Assembly: GCF_009380215.1 (NCBI RefSeq) | Contig: NZ_WHUG01000002.1 | Coordinates: 310,001 to 374,000, forward strand | Reading direction: 5' to 3' | From: Rugamonas aquatica | Lineage (GTDB): Bacteria; Pseudomonadota; Gammaproteobacteria; Burkholderiales; Burkholderiaceae_D | DNA: 64,000 nucleotides | Part shown: in pieces, positions 21,224-30,467 of the stretch | How positions within the stretch are numbered: the first letter of the stretch is position 1 | How the letters are laid out: every line of letters starts with the position of its first letter | Translations under genes and position numbers: made by a program | Notes under the pieces: model-generated | What the model saw: the letters and a program-made list of their open reading frames with translations, nothing else | Told to the model about the DNA's origin: nothing | The model's database searches: none

Positions 21224-22833
21224 GGCCGCTCCGCCGCCGGCAGCCAGGCCTTTTCCAGGTAGTCGAACAGCCGCGTCCACAGGCTGGTGATCAGGTAGAA
21301 GGTAATCAGCAGCACCGTCATGGTCAGGAAGATATTGCCCTTTTCGGCGATCAGCAGGCTGCTCGCGCTCAGCAGCTCGGGGATGGCGATGGCCGAGGCG
21401 ATCATGGTCTGCTTGGTCAGGTTGATCAGCGCCTGCTTGACCGGCCAGTTGGCGTACTGCGCGGTGCGCGCCAGCTGCCTGAGCCGCAGCCGGTAGCCGG
21501 GCTCGCTGCTGCGCACGTGGTTGGCCGCCTCCAGGAAGGCGCGCATCACCATGCCCGCCGTGTAGTAGCCGGAGCAGAACGCCGCCACCGCGAACGCCGG
21601 CAGCTTGAGGCCGAACTCGCGCATGGTCCAGCTGCCGAAGCCGAAGAAGATCAGGTACATCATCAGCAGCGGCGGCGTCAGCCGGCCGTAGGCCATGATG
21701 GTGTGGATGGCGCGCGTGTCCAGGCCGCTGCGCCCGTCCACCGCGATGGCGACCGCGATGCCCAGCGTCAGGCTGATGGCGATGCTGCAGGTAATCAGCA
21801 GCATCGAGTAGGCGACGCCGGTCAGGAATTGCGTGCGGTCGTAAGGATCGTAGATGAAGTTCAGGTCCACGCCCAGCTGCTCCTTGACCCACAGGCCGAC
21901 CGCCTGCATGCCGGTGACCTCGGTGCTGGACACATACTCGCCGCTGCGGCAGGCCGCCACCCACAGGCCGCTGCTGTTGCGCACGCATTTGTACTGGCCG
22001 TTCTTGTCCTGCTCGGACCAGATCGCCTTCTGCGCCGTCAGCCAGCCGGTCGAGGCGATGCCCCATTTGTTGTTGGCCTCCAGCAGCCAGCCGGTGCGGT
22101 GCAGCTCGGCCAGGATATTGCCCAGCGCCAGATCCAGTTCGCCGCCTTGCTCATTGCGCGCGATGAAGATCGCCATCGGCGTGATCAGCGCGTTCGGCAG
22201 CGGCATCGTGTAGCCGCGCCACTCGGGCAGCTTGCTGGTGTTGGCCAGCGCCGCCGTCGCGTATAGGAAGCCCGAGCACTGGCCGTCGCGCAGCGCCAGG
22301 TGGGCGTCGCGCACGGTCTTGTAGGTTTGCAGCTCCAGCAGATAGCGCTCGCTCATCGGCTTGTTGAAATAGCTGCCTTGCACCGCGCAGATGGTTTCGT
22401 GGCGTATCTTGGGCCAGGTGTCGACCGCCTCGCCCGGCTTGAACAGCACGTTGACGCTGGTCTCGTTGTAGCCGGGCTCGACGGCGGTGGCGATCTTGCG
22501 CCGCGCCGCCGTGTCGCCGACGGTGGAGATCAGGATGTCGACCTCGCCCAGCTCCAGTTTCTGAAACCGGTTCTCGGTGGTGATGCTGACTTTTTTCAGG
22601 GTGACGCCGAGGCGCCCGGCGATCAGCGCGGCGATATCGCTCTCGAAGCCGACCACCTCGCCCTGGGCGTTGAGCGAGTTGTAGGGGCTGAAGTCGGTCT
22701 TGACGCCGACCCGTATCACGCCCTTCCTGCGGATGTTGTCGAGCGATGCGCTGTCGCCCGCCGCCTGCGCCGCCAGTGGCAGGAACAGCAAGCCGATCAG
22801 ACCCAACAGGTACAAAAAAGCTCGATTCCGCAT
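21220..22833 (-). CDS. Fusion of periplasmic solute-binding domain and ABC permease
   Basis: A 537-residue two-part protein. A signal peptide (1-25) leads to an SBP_bac_3 domain (about 30-258), recognised by IRVGVKTDFSPYNSLNAQGE and the GFESDIAALIAGRLGV block. A spacer with two Cys (283, 295) follows, then a HisQ/GlnP-type permease with about five TM helices (340-525, GRLTPPLLMMYLIFFGFG). Where the GQxEAAxxLG coupling loop should be it reads EPGYRLRLRQLART, so ATPase coupling looks impaired. SBP-permease fusions exist in amino-acid ABC systems, but normally with an ATPase gene adjacent; none is here. It heads a leftward operon divergent from the T6SS genes. Confidence 0.85.
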   Translation of the reverse strand: MRNRAFLYLLGLIGLLFLPLAAQAAGDSASLDNIRRKGVIRVGVKTDFSPYNSLNAQGEVVGFESDIAALIAGRLGVTLKKVSITTENRFQKLELGEVDILISTVGDTAARRKIATAVEPGYNETSVNVLFKPGEAVDTWPKIRHETICAVQGSYFNKPMSERYLLELQTYKTVRDAHLALRDGQCSGFLYATAALANTSKLPEWRGYTMPLPNALITPMAIFIARNEQGGELDLALGNILAELHRTGWLLEANNKWGIASTGWLTAQKAIWSEQDKNGQYKCVRNSSGLWVAACRSGEYVSSTEVTGMQAVGLWVKEQLGVDLNFIYDPYDRTQFLTGVAYSMLLITCSIAISLTLGIAVAIAVDGRSGLDTRAIHTIMAYGRLTPPLLMMYLIFFGFGSWTMREFGLKLPAFAVAAFCSGYYTAGMVMRAFLEAANHVRSSEPGYRLRLRQLARTAQYANWPVKQALINLTKQTMIASAIAIPELLSASSLLIAEKGNIFLTMTVLLITFYLITSLWTRLFDYLEKAWLPAAERP

Positions 22834-22997
22834 GGTTGTTTTTCTCTGGGGCCCAGACCGATTTTCATGCTACCCCAATGCGGGCTCATCACGCAACGAC
22901 GGCGGTTGGCACTGTGGCGTGGCCGTGCCGTGGAGTGGATTGCGTTATCAAGCTGCTCATGTTATTGTCAATCGACACCTGTCCTCCCGAGACATCC

Positions 22998-23636
22998 ATG
23001 CTGCATCCACTGGCCAGCCTATGGCGCCATTCCAGCCGCGTCACCTTCTATGAATCTGGCGGCCAGGTCGGACAGGCCTTGCTGCAGGGCGGAGCGCACA
23101 TGGCGGGCTCGCGCCGGCGCTTCGCGTCCGCCGACGACGCCTACAGCTACCTGCGCTACTGGCTGGGCGAACCGGCCGCGCGCGCCGAACTCAAATGGAT
23201 CTTGCAACGTTCCGGCCCGTCGCTGGCGACCGCCCACGCGGGCGTGGACGGCTGGCTGCACGCGCTGGCCGGACGCCTGGTCAGCGGCGCCGTCGTCGTG
23301 CTGGAGGAACTGAGCCGCCAGGCCATGCCGGGGCGGCTGGTGGCGCCGCCGGCGGCCGCCATGTCGGCCGCGGCGCTGTCGGCCTTGCCGGCGCTGAGCG
23401 CGGTGCCGCAAATCCCCGTCGTGCCCAATCTGCTGCCGGTGCTGGAGGATATCCGCATCGAAGGCGCCGAAGTGCTGCCCGAGCTGAACGACGCGCTGGC
23501 CCAGGTCAAGGTGACGATCTCGACGGTGGGCTCGGCCTCGCTGTCGCTGGAGCCGGCGCCGACCAAGGTGGCGGCGATCAAGGCGGCGCTGAGCGCGGCC
23601 ACCGAGCGCACCACCTCCACGCTGGGTTCGCTCTAG
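22998..23636 (+). CDS. Unknown T6SS-flanking protein
   Basis: A 212-residue protein I do not recognise, with no signal peptide or TM segment. The N-terminal third (MLHPLASLWRHSSRVTFYES, then RFASADDAYSYLRYWLGEP) looks globular. The middle is Ala/Val/Pro-rich (ALPALSAVPQIPVVPNLLP), recalling the Pro-punctuated repeats of the 18980 protein, and the C-terminus is helical. Start ATG 22998 has no strong ribosome site; ATG 22959 is an alternative. Its stop directly abuts the ATG of the 1307-residue gene, so the two are surely co-expressed. Confidence 0.65.
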   Translation: MLHPLASLWRHSSRVTFYESGGQVGQALLQGGAHMAGSRRRFASADDAYSYLRYWLGEPAARAELKWILQRSGPSLATAHAGVDGWLHALAGRLVSGAVVVLEELSRQAMPGRLVAPPAAAMSAAALSALPALSAVPQIPVVPNLLPVLEDIRIEGAEVLPELNDALAQVKVTISTVGSASLSLEPAPTKVAAIKAALSAATERTTSTLGSL

Positions 23637-26600
23637 ATGAAAGTCATCGACCACTCCATCGAGGTGTTGCCGCAATGTCCGGTCAACATCGCCAGCGCGG
23701 TGCAGAAGGCGGCCGACACCATCGTCGGGCAGGGCAAGACCTTCGCCACCGAAGTCACGACCACCGCCGCCTCGCTGAACCAGGACATGCAGAAGGTGGC
23801 GGAGCAGATGAAGGCGATTCCGGACCTGCTCAATCCGCAACCCATCCTGGACTGTTGCACGGGCGTGCTGGAGCAGGCGGCCAGCGACCTGCGCAAGCTG
23901 GCCAACGACGCCGCCGCGATCCCGCAGCGCCTACTGGCACAGACGGCCGGCGTGCAGACGGTGATCGCCTCGGCCAACCAGGCCGTCGAAGCGATGAGCA
24001 CGCTGCTGCCCGAGCTGTCCGGGCTGGTGCCGGACTTCGGCGCGCAGATGACTTTCTTCAACAGCCTGCCGTCGCGCGGGCAGGCGCTGGCCGACCTGGC
24101 CAAACGCACCGGCGCCATGGTCGAGCAGTACGGCCGCGACCTGCTGCCGCTGTCGGCGCAGATGAAACAGCTGGCCACGATGCAGGGCGGTCCCGGCGCC
24201 GGCAACGACGCCGTGCAAGCCGTGCTGGCGCGCGCCGAGCAGTTGCAGGCGGACAGCCTGGCGCAGGTCAAGGCCTTGCGCGCTACGCTGGACGGCAACG
24301 TCACCGATCTCGACGCGGCGATGCAGGACGCCACCGCGCAGGCCACGCAAACCATCAGCGGCGTATCCGACCTGCTCAGCGAGAAAGGCAATGCGCTGCT
24401 GGCGCCGTTGCAGGCGCAGATCGATCTGGTCGACAACATCAACCGCGCGCTGGGTGACGAGGCGCGCAACTGCGATGCCTTGTTCGATGAAGCGTCGGCG
24501 CAGCTGGGCCGCCTGAGCGACATCCTGATCAAGCCGCTGGCCGCCGCGCGCGCGCAGGCCGACGTCGTCATCGACCAGCTGGCCGCAGCGGCGGCCACCG
24601 TGGATGGCATGGTGAAGAAGGCGATGGAACCGCTGGACGCGCTGGAGCGGAGCGTGGCAGCCATCGAGCAAGCCTTGCAGGAAGTGCTGGACACCATCCG
24701 CGCCGAGGTGGAGAAGGTGCTGCAACTGATGGTGGAACTGGATGAGGAAGCGGAAAACGCCAAGACCATCCTGCGCCAGCTGCCGGAGAATTTCGTCCCG
24801 GTGCGCACCATGATCGCCGACGCCATCGCCATGCTGGTGCAGGTGAAGGACAATATTCCGGTGTTCGTGGCCGAGGCCAACAGCGCGCTCGATGCGGCCT
24901 CCGGCGAGCTCGATCAGGCCGACGCGCTGTGCACCGGCGCGATCGAAATCTGCACCCGCTACATGATGAAAGCGCCGCCGTTGATGGCGGCGCGCACTTT
25001 GTTCGTCGGCATCAAGGCCATGATACCGGGCGTGAAGACTGCCATCGTCAGCGCGCGCGCGGCGGTGAAGGCGGCCGGCGACCAGGCCACCGGTTTGATG
25101 GAGCAGGCCATCACGCTGGTCGATGGACTCAACCCCCTGCTGGACCAGGCCATCGCGAAGGTGCAGGCGGCGATCGATGCGCTGATCGGCTTGCTGGAGC
25201 AGATGCAGGCGGCGTTGAAGCAGGTGTCGGCGGCGGCCGAGAAAATCCCGCCGCTGATGCAGGAGCAGATGGACAAGGCCAAGGCGGCCGTGCAGCAGAT
25301 CCTGGACAAGGTGCGCGATGCCGCCGAGCAGTGCCTGGCCAAGCTGCAATGCGAGGCCTTGGTGCGGCGTTTGCAGCAGCAACTGTCGGACTTGCTCGAC
25401 AAGACCTTCAAGCCGCTGGAGGCGCAGATACAGGCCGCCGGTGCGCCGTTGCAGAACGTTCTGCAGCAGGGCAAGGCGGAGGTCGGCAAGGCGGCGGCGA
25501 TGGCGCAGGATGGCTTGGGCAAGCTCAGCGCGGCGCTGGCGTCGGTGAAGCAGCAGGCCATGCAGCCGCTGCAGAAGTTGACCGACACGCTGGCCACGGC
25601 GCGCGGGCAGGTGGACTCGGTGAGCGGAACGGCACGGCAGCAGGTGCGGCAGGCGGCGGACCAGGCCTTGTCGTATGTGGACCAGGCGTCGCAGGCGATT
25701 TCGGGGTTGAACATCCGCGCGGTGGGCGATCAGATCGCGCCGTATGCGCAGTTCTATGACGATGTGGCGGGGACGTTCAATCAGGTGCAATCGCAGGTGC
25801 AGAGCGCTGCCGCCGTGGCCGACAAGGTGAATAGCTGGAAGAGCGATGCGCAGCAGGCGGCCAATGATTTGCTGGACCGCGCGCGGCAGGCGGCGGACGA
25901 GGCGCAGCAAGGCGTCAGCGATGTGCAGACGGCGGCGGACAACACGGCGTCCGGCGCGCAGAGCGCGGGCGAGGCGATGGTCGATAGCCCTGTGGCGGAG
26001 CAGGTGCAGGCCTCGTTCGATGAGATGAAGCAGGACGCGGAGGGTGTGGCGGCGGAGTCGGATGGGGCGTTGGCGGATATGTCGGGCTCGCTGGAGGATG
26101 CGCAGACGGAGTCGGAGACGGCGATGGAGCCGTATGTGCCGGATAGCGATGCGATGCTGGCCGATGTGAAGTCGGAGGCGGACAAGGCGGAGCAGGCGGC
26201 CAACGCGGCCAAGGAGTCGGAGCAGGCCTTGGCGGCGCAGGTGGTCGCCGGCGAGCAGGATGTGGGCGCGGCGGCGGACGATGCGGCGTCGCAGACGACG
26301 GCCATGAAGGATGAGGCGCAGGCGGGGATTAACAAGACGGTGGCGCAGGTGGAGGCGGTGCAGGCGCAGGTCAACGTGGCGCGCGCTGAGGCGATCAAGG
26401 CGGAGGCGATTGTCGACGCGGAGGTGGTCAAGCATGGCGGCACATCCGCCAGCGCCGATGCCGCCGCAGCCGCAGCAGCCACCGAGGCCGCCGCCGCAAC
26501 CGCTGCCGCAGCCGCAACCACCGATGCGACAGCAGCCGATGCCGCAGCCGCTACGGCAACCACCGACACTGCTGCAACCGATGCAGCGGCCGCCACGGCG

Positions 26601-27560
26601 ACCACCGATGCAGCCGCCGCCGACGCGGCACCCGCAACTGAGGCCACAGGCGCTGCCAGCGCCGATGCAGCTGCGCCGGCAGCTGGTACGGACGCCGCAA
26701 CCAGCACCACGGCCGACGGCGATGCTGCGGCAACGGCCACCACCACTGACGCAGCATCGGCAACCGCCACTCCCGATGCCGCAGCTGCGCCGGCAGGCGC
26801 CGCGACTGATGCGACGGCAACCGCAGCCGCCGATTCGCCAGCCGCTGCATCGACCGATGCGACGGCAACCGCAGCAGCCGATTCGCCAGCCGCTGCATCG
26901 ACGGATGCGGGCTCTCCACCTGTCGAAGCATCGGCGCCCGCTGCGGATGCTGCGGCCAGCGACGCAACGCCCGCAGTCGCGCCCGATGGCGCCGCCGCCG
27001 ATGCCGCCGCTCCAACCGCGACCGCGACCGCGACCGCGCCAGCTTCGAAGCAAGCCGATGCTCCCGCAGCCGACGCGCTCGCGGCAGCCAAGTCGACAGT
27101 CCCCAAGCCGATACCCGACGCTCCGGCGGCCGATGCACTCGCAGCGGCCAAGCCGAAAGCCGATATCCCAGCTGTCGACACGCTCGCAGCCGCCAAGCCC
27201 AAGCTCGACATCCCGTCCGCCGACAAACTCGCGGCCGCCGCACCGAAAGCCGACATCCCCGCAGCCGACATCCTCTCTGCTGCCAAACCCAAAGCCAGCA
27301 TTCCACCGGCCGACGTCCTCGCCACTGCCAAGCCAAAAGTCGAGCTCCCATCGACCGACGCACTCTCGGCGCTCAAACCAAAAATCGACATTCCCGCCAC
27401 ACCACCCGCCGCCGATCCAGCCGCCGCCCAGGCATTGGCCGACAAACTCAAAGCCGCCAGGGAAGCCGCTGCCAAACTCCCTCCATCAGACCCAGCCGCG
27501 ACCCTGCAAAGCTTCAAAGATGCAATCCCACCACCCGCCGGCCCGCCAGCCGCCAACTAA
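23637..27560 (+). CDS. Giant helical, Ala-rich repeat protein upstream of tssB
   Basis: A 1307-residue protein I do not recognise. Residues 1-930 are almost entirely predicted long amphipathic helices rich in Ala, Gln, Asp and Leu, with periodic hydrophobic positions as in coiled coils or chemoreceptor and apolipoprotein-like rods. Residues about 935-1140 are low-complexity Ala/Thr/Asp. Residues about 1160-1256 are a 15-residue repeat close to ADxLAAAKPKADIPA. There is no signal peptide or TM segment. It follows the 212-residue gene with zero spacing and precedes tssB by 254 bases. Size and shape suggest a scaffold, tether or very long effector, but this is inference. Confidence 0.75.
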   Translation: MKVIDHSIEVLPQCPVNIASAVQKAADTIVGQGKTFATEVTTTAASLNQDMQKVAEQMKAIPDLLNPQPILDCCTGVLEQAASDLRKLANDAAAIPQRLLAQTAGVQTVIASANQAVEAMSTLLPELSGLVPDFGAQMTFFNSLPSRGQALADLAKRTGAMVEQYGRDLLPLSAQMKQLATMQGGPGAGNDAVQAVLARAEQLQADSLAQVKALRATLDGNVTDLDAAMQDATAQATQTISGVSDLLSEKGNALLAPLQAQIDLVDNINRALGDEARNCDALFDEASAQLGRLSDILIKPLAAARAQADVVIDQLAAAAATVDGMVKKAMEPLDALERSVAAIEQALQEVLDTIRAEVEKVLQLMVELDEEAENAKTILRQLPENFVPVRTMIADAIAMLVQVKDNIPVFVAEANSALDAASGELDQADALCTGAIEICTRYMMKAPPLMAARTLFVGIKAMIPGVKTAIVSARAAVKAAGDQATGLMEQAITLVDGLNPLLDQAIAKVQAAIDALIGLLEQMQAALKQVSAAAEKIPPLMQEQMDKAKAAVQQILDKVRDAAEQCLAKLQCEALVRRLQQQLSDLLDKTFKPLEAQIQAAGAPLQNVLQQGKAEVGKAAAMAQDGLGKLSAALASVKQQAMQPLQKLTDTLATARGQVDSVSGTARQQVRQAADQALSYVDQASQAISGLNIRAVGDQIAPYAQFYDDVAGTFNQVQSQVQSAAAVADKVNSWKSDAQQAANDLLDRARQAADEAQQGVSDVQTAADNTASGAQSAGEAMVDSPVAEQVQASFDEMKQDAEGVAAESDGALADMSGSLEDAQTESETAMEPYVPDSDAMLADVKSEADKAEQAANAAKESEQALAAQVVAGEQDVGAAADDAASQTTAMKDEAQAGINKTVAQVEAVQAQVNVARAEAIKAEAIVDAEVVKHGGTSASADAAAAAAATEAAAATAAAAATTDATAADAAAATATTDTAATDAAAATATTDAAAADAAPATEATGAASADAAAPAAGTDAATSTTADGDAAATATTTDAASATATPDAAAAPAGAATDATATAAADSPAAASTDATATAAADSPAAASTDAGSPPVEASAPAADAAASDATPAVAPDGAAADAAAPTATATATAPASKQADAPAADALAAAKSTVPKPIPDAPAADALAAAKPKADIPAVDTLAAAKPKLDIPSADKLAAAAPKADIPAADILSAAKPKASIPPADVLATAKPKVELPSTDALSALKPKIDIPATPPAADPAAAQALADKLKAAREAAAKLPPSDPAATLQSFKDAIPPPAGPPAAN
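26808..26903 (+). repeat. 48-base direct duplication inside the giant gene
   Basis: Two adjacent 48-base units (26808-26855 and 26856-26903) differ at only two positions and encode a duplicated 16-residue Asp-Ala-Thr-rich block. The near identity indicates recent in-frame slippage. Confidence 0.9.
27130..27405 (+). repeat. Tandem 45-base repeats encoding the KPKxDIP motif
   Basis: About six consecutive 45-base units encode 15-residue repeats with the pattern (A/V)DxL(A/S)AxxPK(A/L/V/I)(D/E/S)(I/L)P. The DNA has diverged between units while the protein pattern is kept, so the repeat is under protein-level selection. Confidence 0.85.
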
Positions 27561-27638
27561 AAACACCGTCATCAATTTGTCATATTGATCCTGCTCAAAT
27601 GCGTGGCGAAAATATGACGTGTGAAATTTTGAAATAGC

Positions 27639-27667
27639 TTGTTCGTAATAGAATTTACATTTAATAT
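27639..27667 (+). promoter_or_regulatory. Candidate promoter of the T6SS core operon
   Basis: TTGTTC (27639-27644), 17 bases, TAATAT (27662-27667) lies in the AT-rich 254-base gap before tssB. The gap has no gene; it holds AT-rich inverted elements (AATATCAATTGAG and a CATATTGAT upstream) that could bind a regulator. GAGGA precedes the tssB ATG. Confidence 0.55.
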
Positions 27668-27814
27668 CAATTGAGTATCGGAAATCTTTGTACCTATCAA
27701 TTACGTTGCGGCGCAGCGAATGGTGGTGTCATGAGAGGTAGCCTCGTGCTCAGTCCGCCTGTTTTTGCATGAAAAGTATCGTCGGCCGCTAGTCACCATA
27801 ATGTGAGGATGTGA

Positions 27815-28348
27815 ATGTCAGACAGCTTACAAAAATGGGTAGGACGTAACCGTCCCCCTCGTGTGCAAATCACGTACGACGTCGAAATCGGTGACGCCAC
27901 TGAAAAAAAAGAGCTGCCCCTCGTGGTCGGCTTGCTGGCCGATCTTTCCGGCCAGCCCCTGGTGCCACCGCCCAAGCTCAAGGCGCGACGCCTGATCGAA
28001 ATCGACCGCGACAACTTCAACGAAGTCATGGGCAAGATCGCCCCGCGTCTCGACATCTCCGTGCCCGACACCCTCAAGGGCGAAGGCAATCTCAAGGTGG
28101 AGCTGAACTTCTCCGAATTCGACCACTTCCATCCCGAAGCCATCGTGCAGCAAGTGCCGCGCCTGGCCAAGCTGCTGGAAGTGCGCCAACAACTGCGCGA
28201 CCTGCTCGGCAAACTCGACGGTAACGATGAGCTCGATGCGCTGCTGGAAAACATCGTCCAGAACACGCAAGAGCTGAAGACACTCAAGGACCAGGAACCG
28301 GACGCCGACGCGGCCCCGGCGGCGGACGCAGAAGCGACCCCATCCTGA
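27815..28348 (+). CDS. tssB: T6SS sheath small subunit TssB
   Basis: The VipA/ImpB protein, which forms the contractile sheath with TssC. The 177 residues start with the family signature SDSLQKWVGRNRPPRVQITY, followed by ELPLVVGLLADLSGQP and the FDHFHPEAI block. The C-terminus is a short Asp/Ala-rich tail. It is the first gene of the core operon, followed by tssC after 51 bases. Confidence 0.97.
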   Translation: MSDSLQKWVGRNRPPRVQITYDVEIGDATEKKELPLVVGLLADLSGQPLVPPPKLKARRLIEIDRDNFNEVMGKIAPRLDISVPDTLKGEGNLKVELNFSEFDHFHPEAIVQQVPRLAKLLEVRQQLRDLLGKLDGNDELDALLENIVQNTQELKTLKDQEPDADAAPAADAEATPS

Positions 28349-28399
28349 TAGCACGCCGCGCGCGTGCTTCCCCTCATCGCTTACAGAGAAAGCTAAATC

Positions 28400-29893
28400 A
28401 TGGCTACTAGTCAATCCGCCAAGGGCGGCGCCAAGTCGACGGAATCCGCCGGCGAGCTGAGCTTGCTGGACCGCATCGTCCAGGAAGGCAAGATGGCGGT
28501 CGAACCGTCGCAACACGCCTACGCCAAGAAACTGCTGGGCCAGTTCGCCACGCAGGTGCTGGACGAAGGCATGAAGACCGCCCCCGACAAGGGCGTGGTC
28601 GCCACCATCAACGAGCGCGTGGCCGAGATCGACCGCATCCTCAGCGACCAGCTCAACGCCATCATGCACCACGAGGAATTCCAGAAACTGGAAGGCTCCT
28701 GGCGCGGCCTGCACGACATGGTGTACGGCACCGAAACCGGCCCGACCCTCAAGCTGCGACTGCTGAACGTGTCGAAGAAAGAACTGCTGAAAGACCTGGA
28801 GAGCGCCGTCGACCACGACATGAGCGTGCTGTTCAAAAAGGTCTACGAAGAAGAGTACGGCACCTTCGGCGGCGCCCCGTATTCGCTGCTGATCGGCGAC
28901 TACTATTTCGGCCGCCATCCGCAAGACGTGGCCCTGCTGCAGCGCCTGTCCAAGGTGGCCGCCGCCGCCCACGCGCCGTTCATCACCGCCGCCGCACCGT
29001 CGCTGTTCGACATGACCGAATTCACCGACCTGGGAGTGCCGCGCGACATGTCGAAGATCTTCGAAAGCGCCGAGCTGGCTTCGTGGCGCGGCTTCCGCGA
29101 ATCGGAAGACTCGCGCTACATCGCCATGGTGCTGCCGCGCTACTCGGCGCGCCTGCCGTACGGCGCCAAGACCATTCCGGTGGAAAGCTTCAGCTTCGAG
29201 GAAGACGTCAACGGCCGCGACCACAGCAAATACCTGTGGGCCAACTCGGCCTACCAGCTGGGCCTGCGCATCACCGACGCCTACGCCAAGCACAGCTGGA
29301 CCACCGCGATCCGCGGCGTCGAAGGCGGCGGCAAGATCGAGGGCATGACCGCCCACACCTTCAAGACCGACGAAGGCGATGTCGTGCTCAAGTGCCCGAC
29401 CGAGGTGACGATCACCGACCGCCGCGAGAAAGAGCTCAACGACCTCGGCTTCATCGCCGTGGTCAATTCCAAGGGTTCGGACTTCGCCGCCTTCTTCGGC
29501 GGCCAGACCGTCAACAAGCCCAAGGTCTACAACCTCGACTCGGCCAACGCCAACGCGGCGCTGTCGTCGCGCCTGCCGTATGTGCTGGCGGCCTCGCGCT
29601 TCGCGCACTACATCAAGGTCATCATGCGCGACAAGGTCGGCAGCTTCCAGACCCGCCAGAGCGTGGAGAACTACCTGAACTCGTGGCTGAGCGGCTATGT
29701 GCTGCTGAGCCAGAACGCGACGCAGGGCGAGAAGGCCCGCTTCCCGCTGGCCGAAGGCCGGGTCGACGTGACCGAGAAGCCGGGCAAGCCCGGCGCCTAT
29801 TCGGCCACCGTCTTCCTCAAGCCGCACTTCCAGATGGAAGAGCTGACCACGTCGATCCGCCTGGTGGCCGAACTGCCGGCCGCCCTGGGTTGA
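28400..29893 (+). CDS. tssC: T6SS sheath large subunit TssC
   Basis: The VipB/ImpC protein of 497 residues, the main sheath protein, whose C-terminal helices are recognised by ClpV. Family blocks include HHEEFQKLEGSWRGLHDMV, GTFGGAPYSLLIGDYYFGRH, and the later LPYVLAASRFAHYIKVIMRD. Length and order next to tssB are standard. Confidence 0.98.
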   Translation: MATSQSAKGGAKSTESAGELSLLDRIVQEGKMAVEPSQHAYAKKLLGQFATQVLDEGMKTAPDKGVVATINERVAEIDRILSDQLNAIMHHEEFQKLEGSWRGLHDMVYGTETGPTLKLRLLNVSKKELLKDLESAVDHDMSVLFKKVYEEEYGTFGGAPYSLLIGDYYFGRHPQDVALLQRLSKVAAAAHAPFITAAAPSLFDMTEFTDLGVPRDMSKIFESAELASWRGFRESEDSRYIAMVLPRYSARLPYGAKTIPVESFSFEEDVNGRDHSKYLWANSAYQLGLRITDAYAKHSWTTAIRGVEGGGKIEGMTAHTFKTDEGDVVLKCPTEVTITDRREKELNDLGFIAVVNSKGSDFAAFFGGQTVNKPKVYNLDSANANAALSSRLPYVLAASRFAHYIKVIMRDKVGSFQTRQSVENYLNSWLSGYVLLSQNATQGEKARFPLAEGRVDVTEKPGKPGAYSATVFLKPHFQMEELTTSIRLVAELPAALG

Positions 29894-29920
29894 TGCCCCG
29901 CTGCATACACTGATGTTCCC

Positions 29921-29948
29921 GCCCGCCCGGCAGCGCCGCCGGGCGGGC
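29921..29948 (+). other. GC-rich hairpin upstream of hcp
   Basis: A perfect 11-bp stem GCCCGCCCGGC / GCCGGGCGGGC with a 6-base loop lies between tssC and hcp, 22 bases before the hcp ATG. There is no T-run. It probably stabilises the 5' end of a processed hcp mRNA or reduces read-through. Confidence 0.65.
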
Positions 29949-29970
29949 TCTCAAAAATTTGGAGCCAGCA

Positions 29971-30456
29971 ATGTCTGACGTACTTATTCTGGATTTGGGC
30001 ACCACCATCGTAGGCAACTGCATGGTCACCGGCTACACCGCCAAGATCATCGTGCTGTCGTACTCGCACAGCGCTTCGATGCCGCTGCAAATGGATGCAT
30101 CGAACACCGAGCGCACTTCCGGGCGTCCGGTGTTTTCCGAGATCTCGTTCTCGAAAATGTCCGACCTGTCGACCACCGAGATGTACAAGGCCTGTACCCA
30201 GGGCACCAAGATCGGCAGCGCCAAGCTGCACGTGGGGCGGGTGGAAAACGGCAAGTACATGAACTTCTTCACGTACGAGATGACCAACGCCATGATCTCC
30301 AACATCAGCACCTCGGGCGGTGGCGGCATTCCGTCGGATTCGTTCTCGCTCAACTTCACCAAGATCAAGTGCGACTACACCCAGCAGCAGGCGGATTCCT
30401 CCGCGAAGGGTACCGGCACCTGGAACTGGAACCTGGAGACGATGAAAGCGGATTGA
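29971..30456 (+). CDS. hcp: T6SS inner tube protein Hcp
   Basis: A 161-residue Hcp1-family protein that forms hexameric rings stacked into the secreted tube and often carries effectors. The middle FSEISFSKMSDLSTTEMYKA and the C-terminal DSFSLNFTKIKCDYT strand are typical. GGAG lies 7 bases before ATG 29971. Strong hairpins lie on both sides of the gene, as expected for a product needed in great excess over its operon neighbours. Confidence 0.95.
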   Translation: MSDVLILDLGTTIVGNCMVTGYTAKIIVLSYSHSASMPLQMDASNTERTSGRPVFSEISFSKMSDLSTTEMYKACTQGTKIGSAKLHVGRVENGKYMNFFTYEMTNAMISNISTSGGGGIPSDSFSLNFTKIKCDYTQQQADSSAKGTGTWNWNLETMKAD

Positions 30457-30467
30457 TGCGGCGTTGC

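Noticed and set aside
18995..21262. 755-codon plus-strand frame over the repeat protein and permeases
   Set aside because: The minus-strand frames have a clear permease family, signal peptide and overlaps; the plus frame is His/Gln/Arg-rich noise.
22910..22945. Sigma-54 promoter (TGGCAC) before the 212-residue gene
   Set aside because: TGGCAC is present but no TTGCA-like -12 follows at the required distance.
26808..27405. CRISPR-like array
   Set aside because: The repeats are adjacent without spacers, in frame, and encode a repetitive protein segment.
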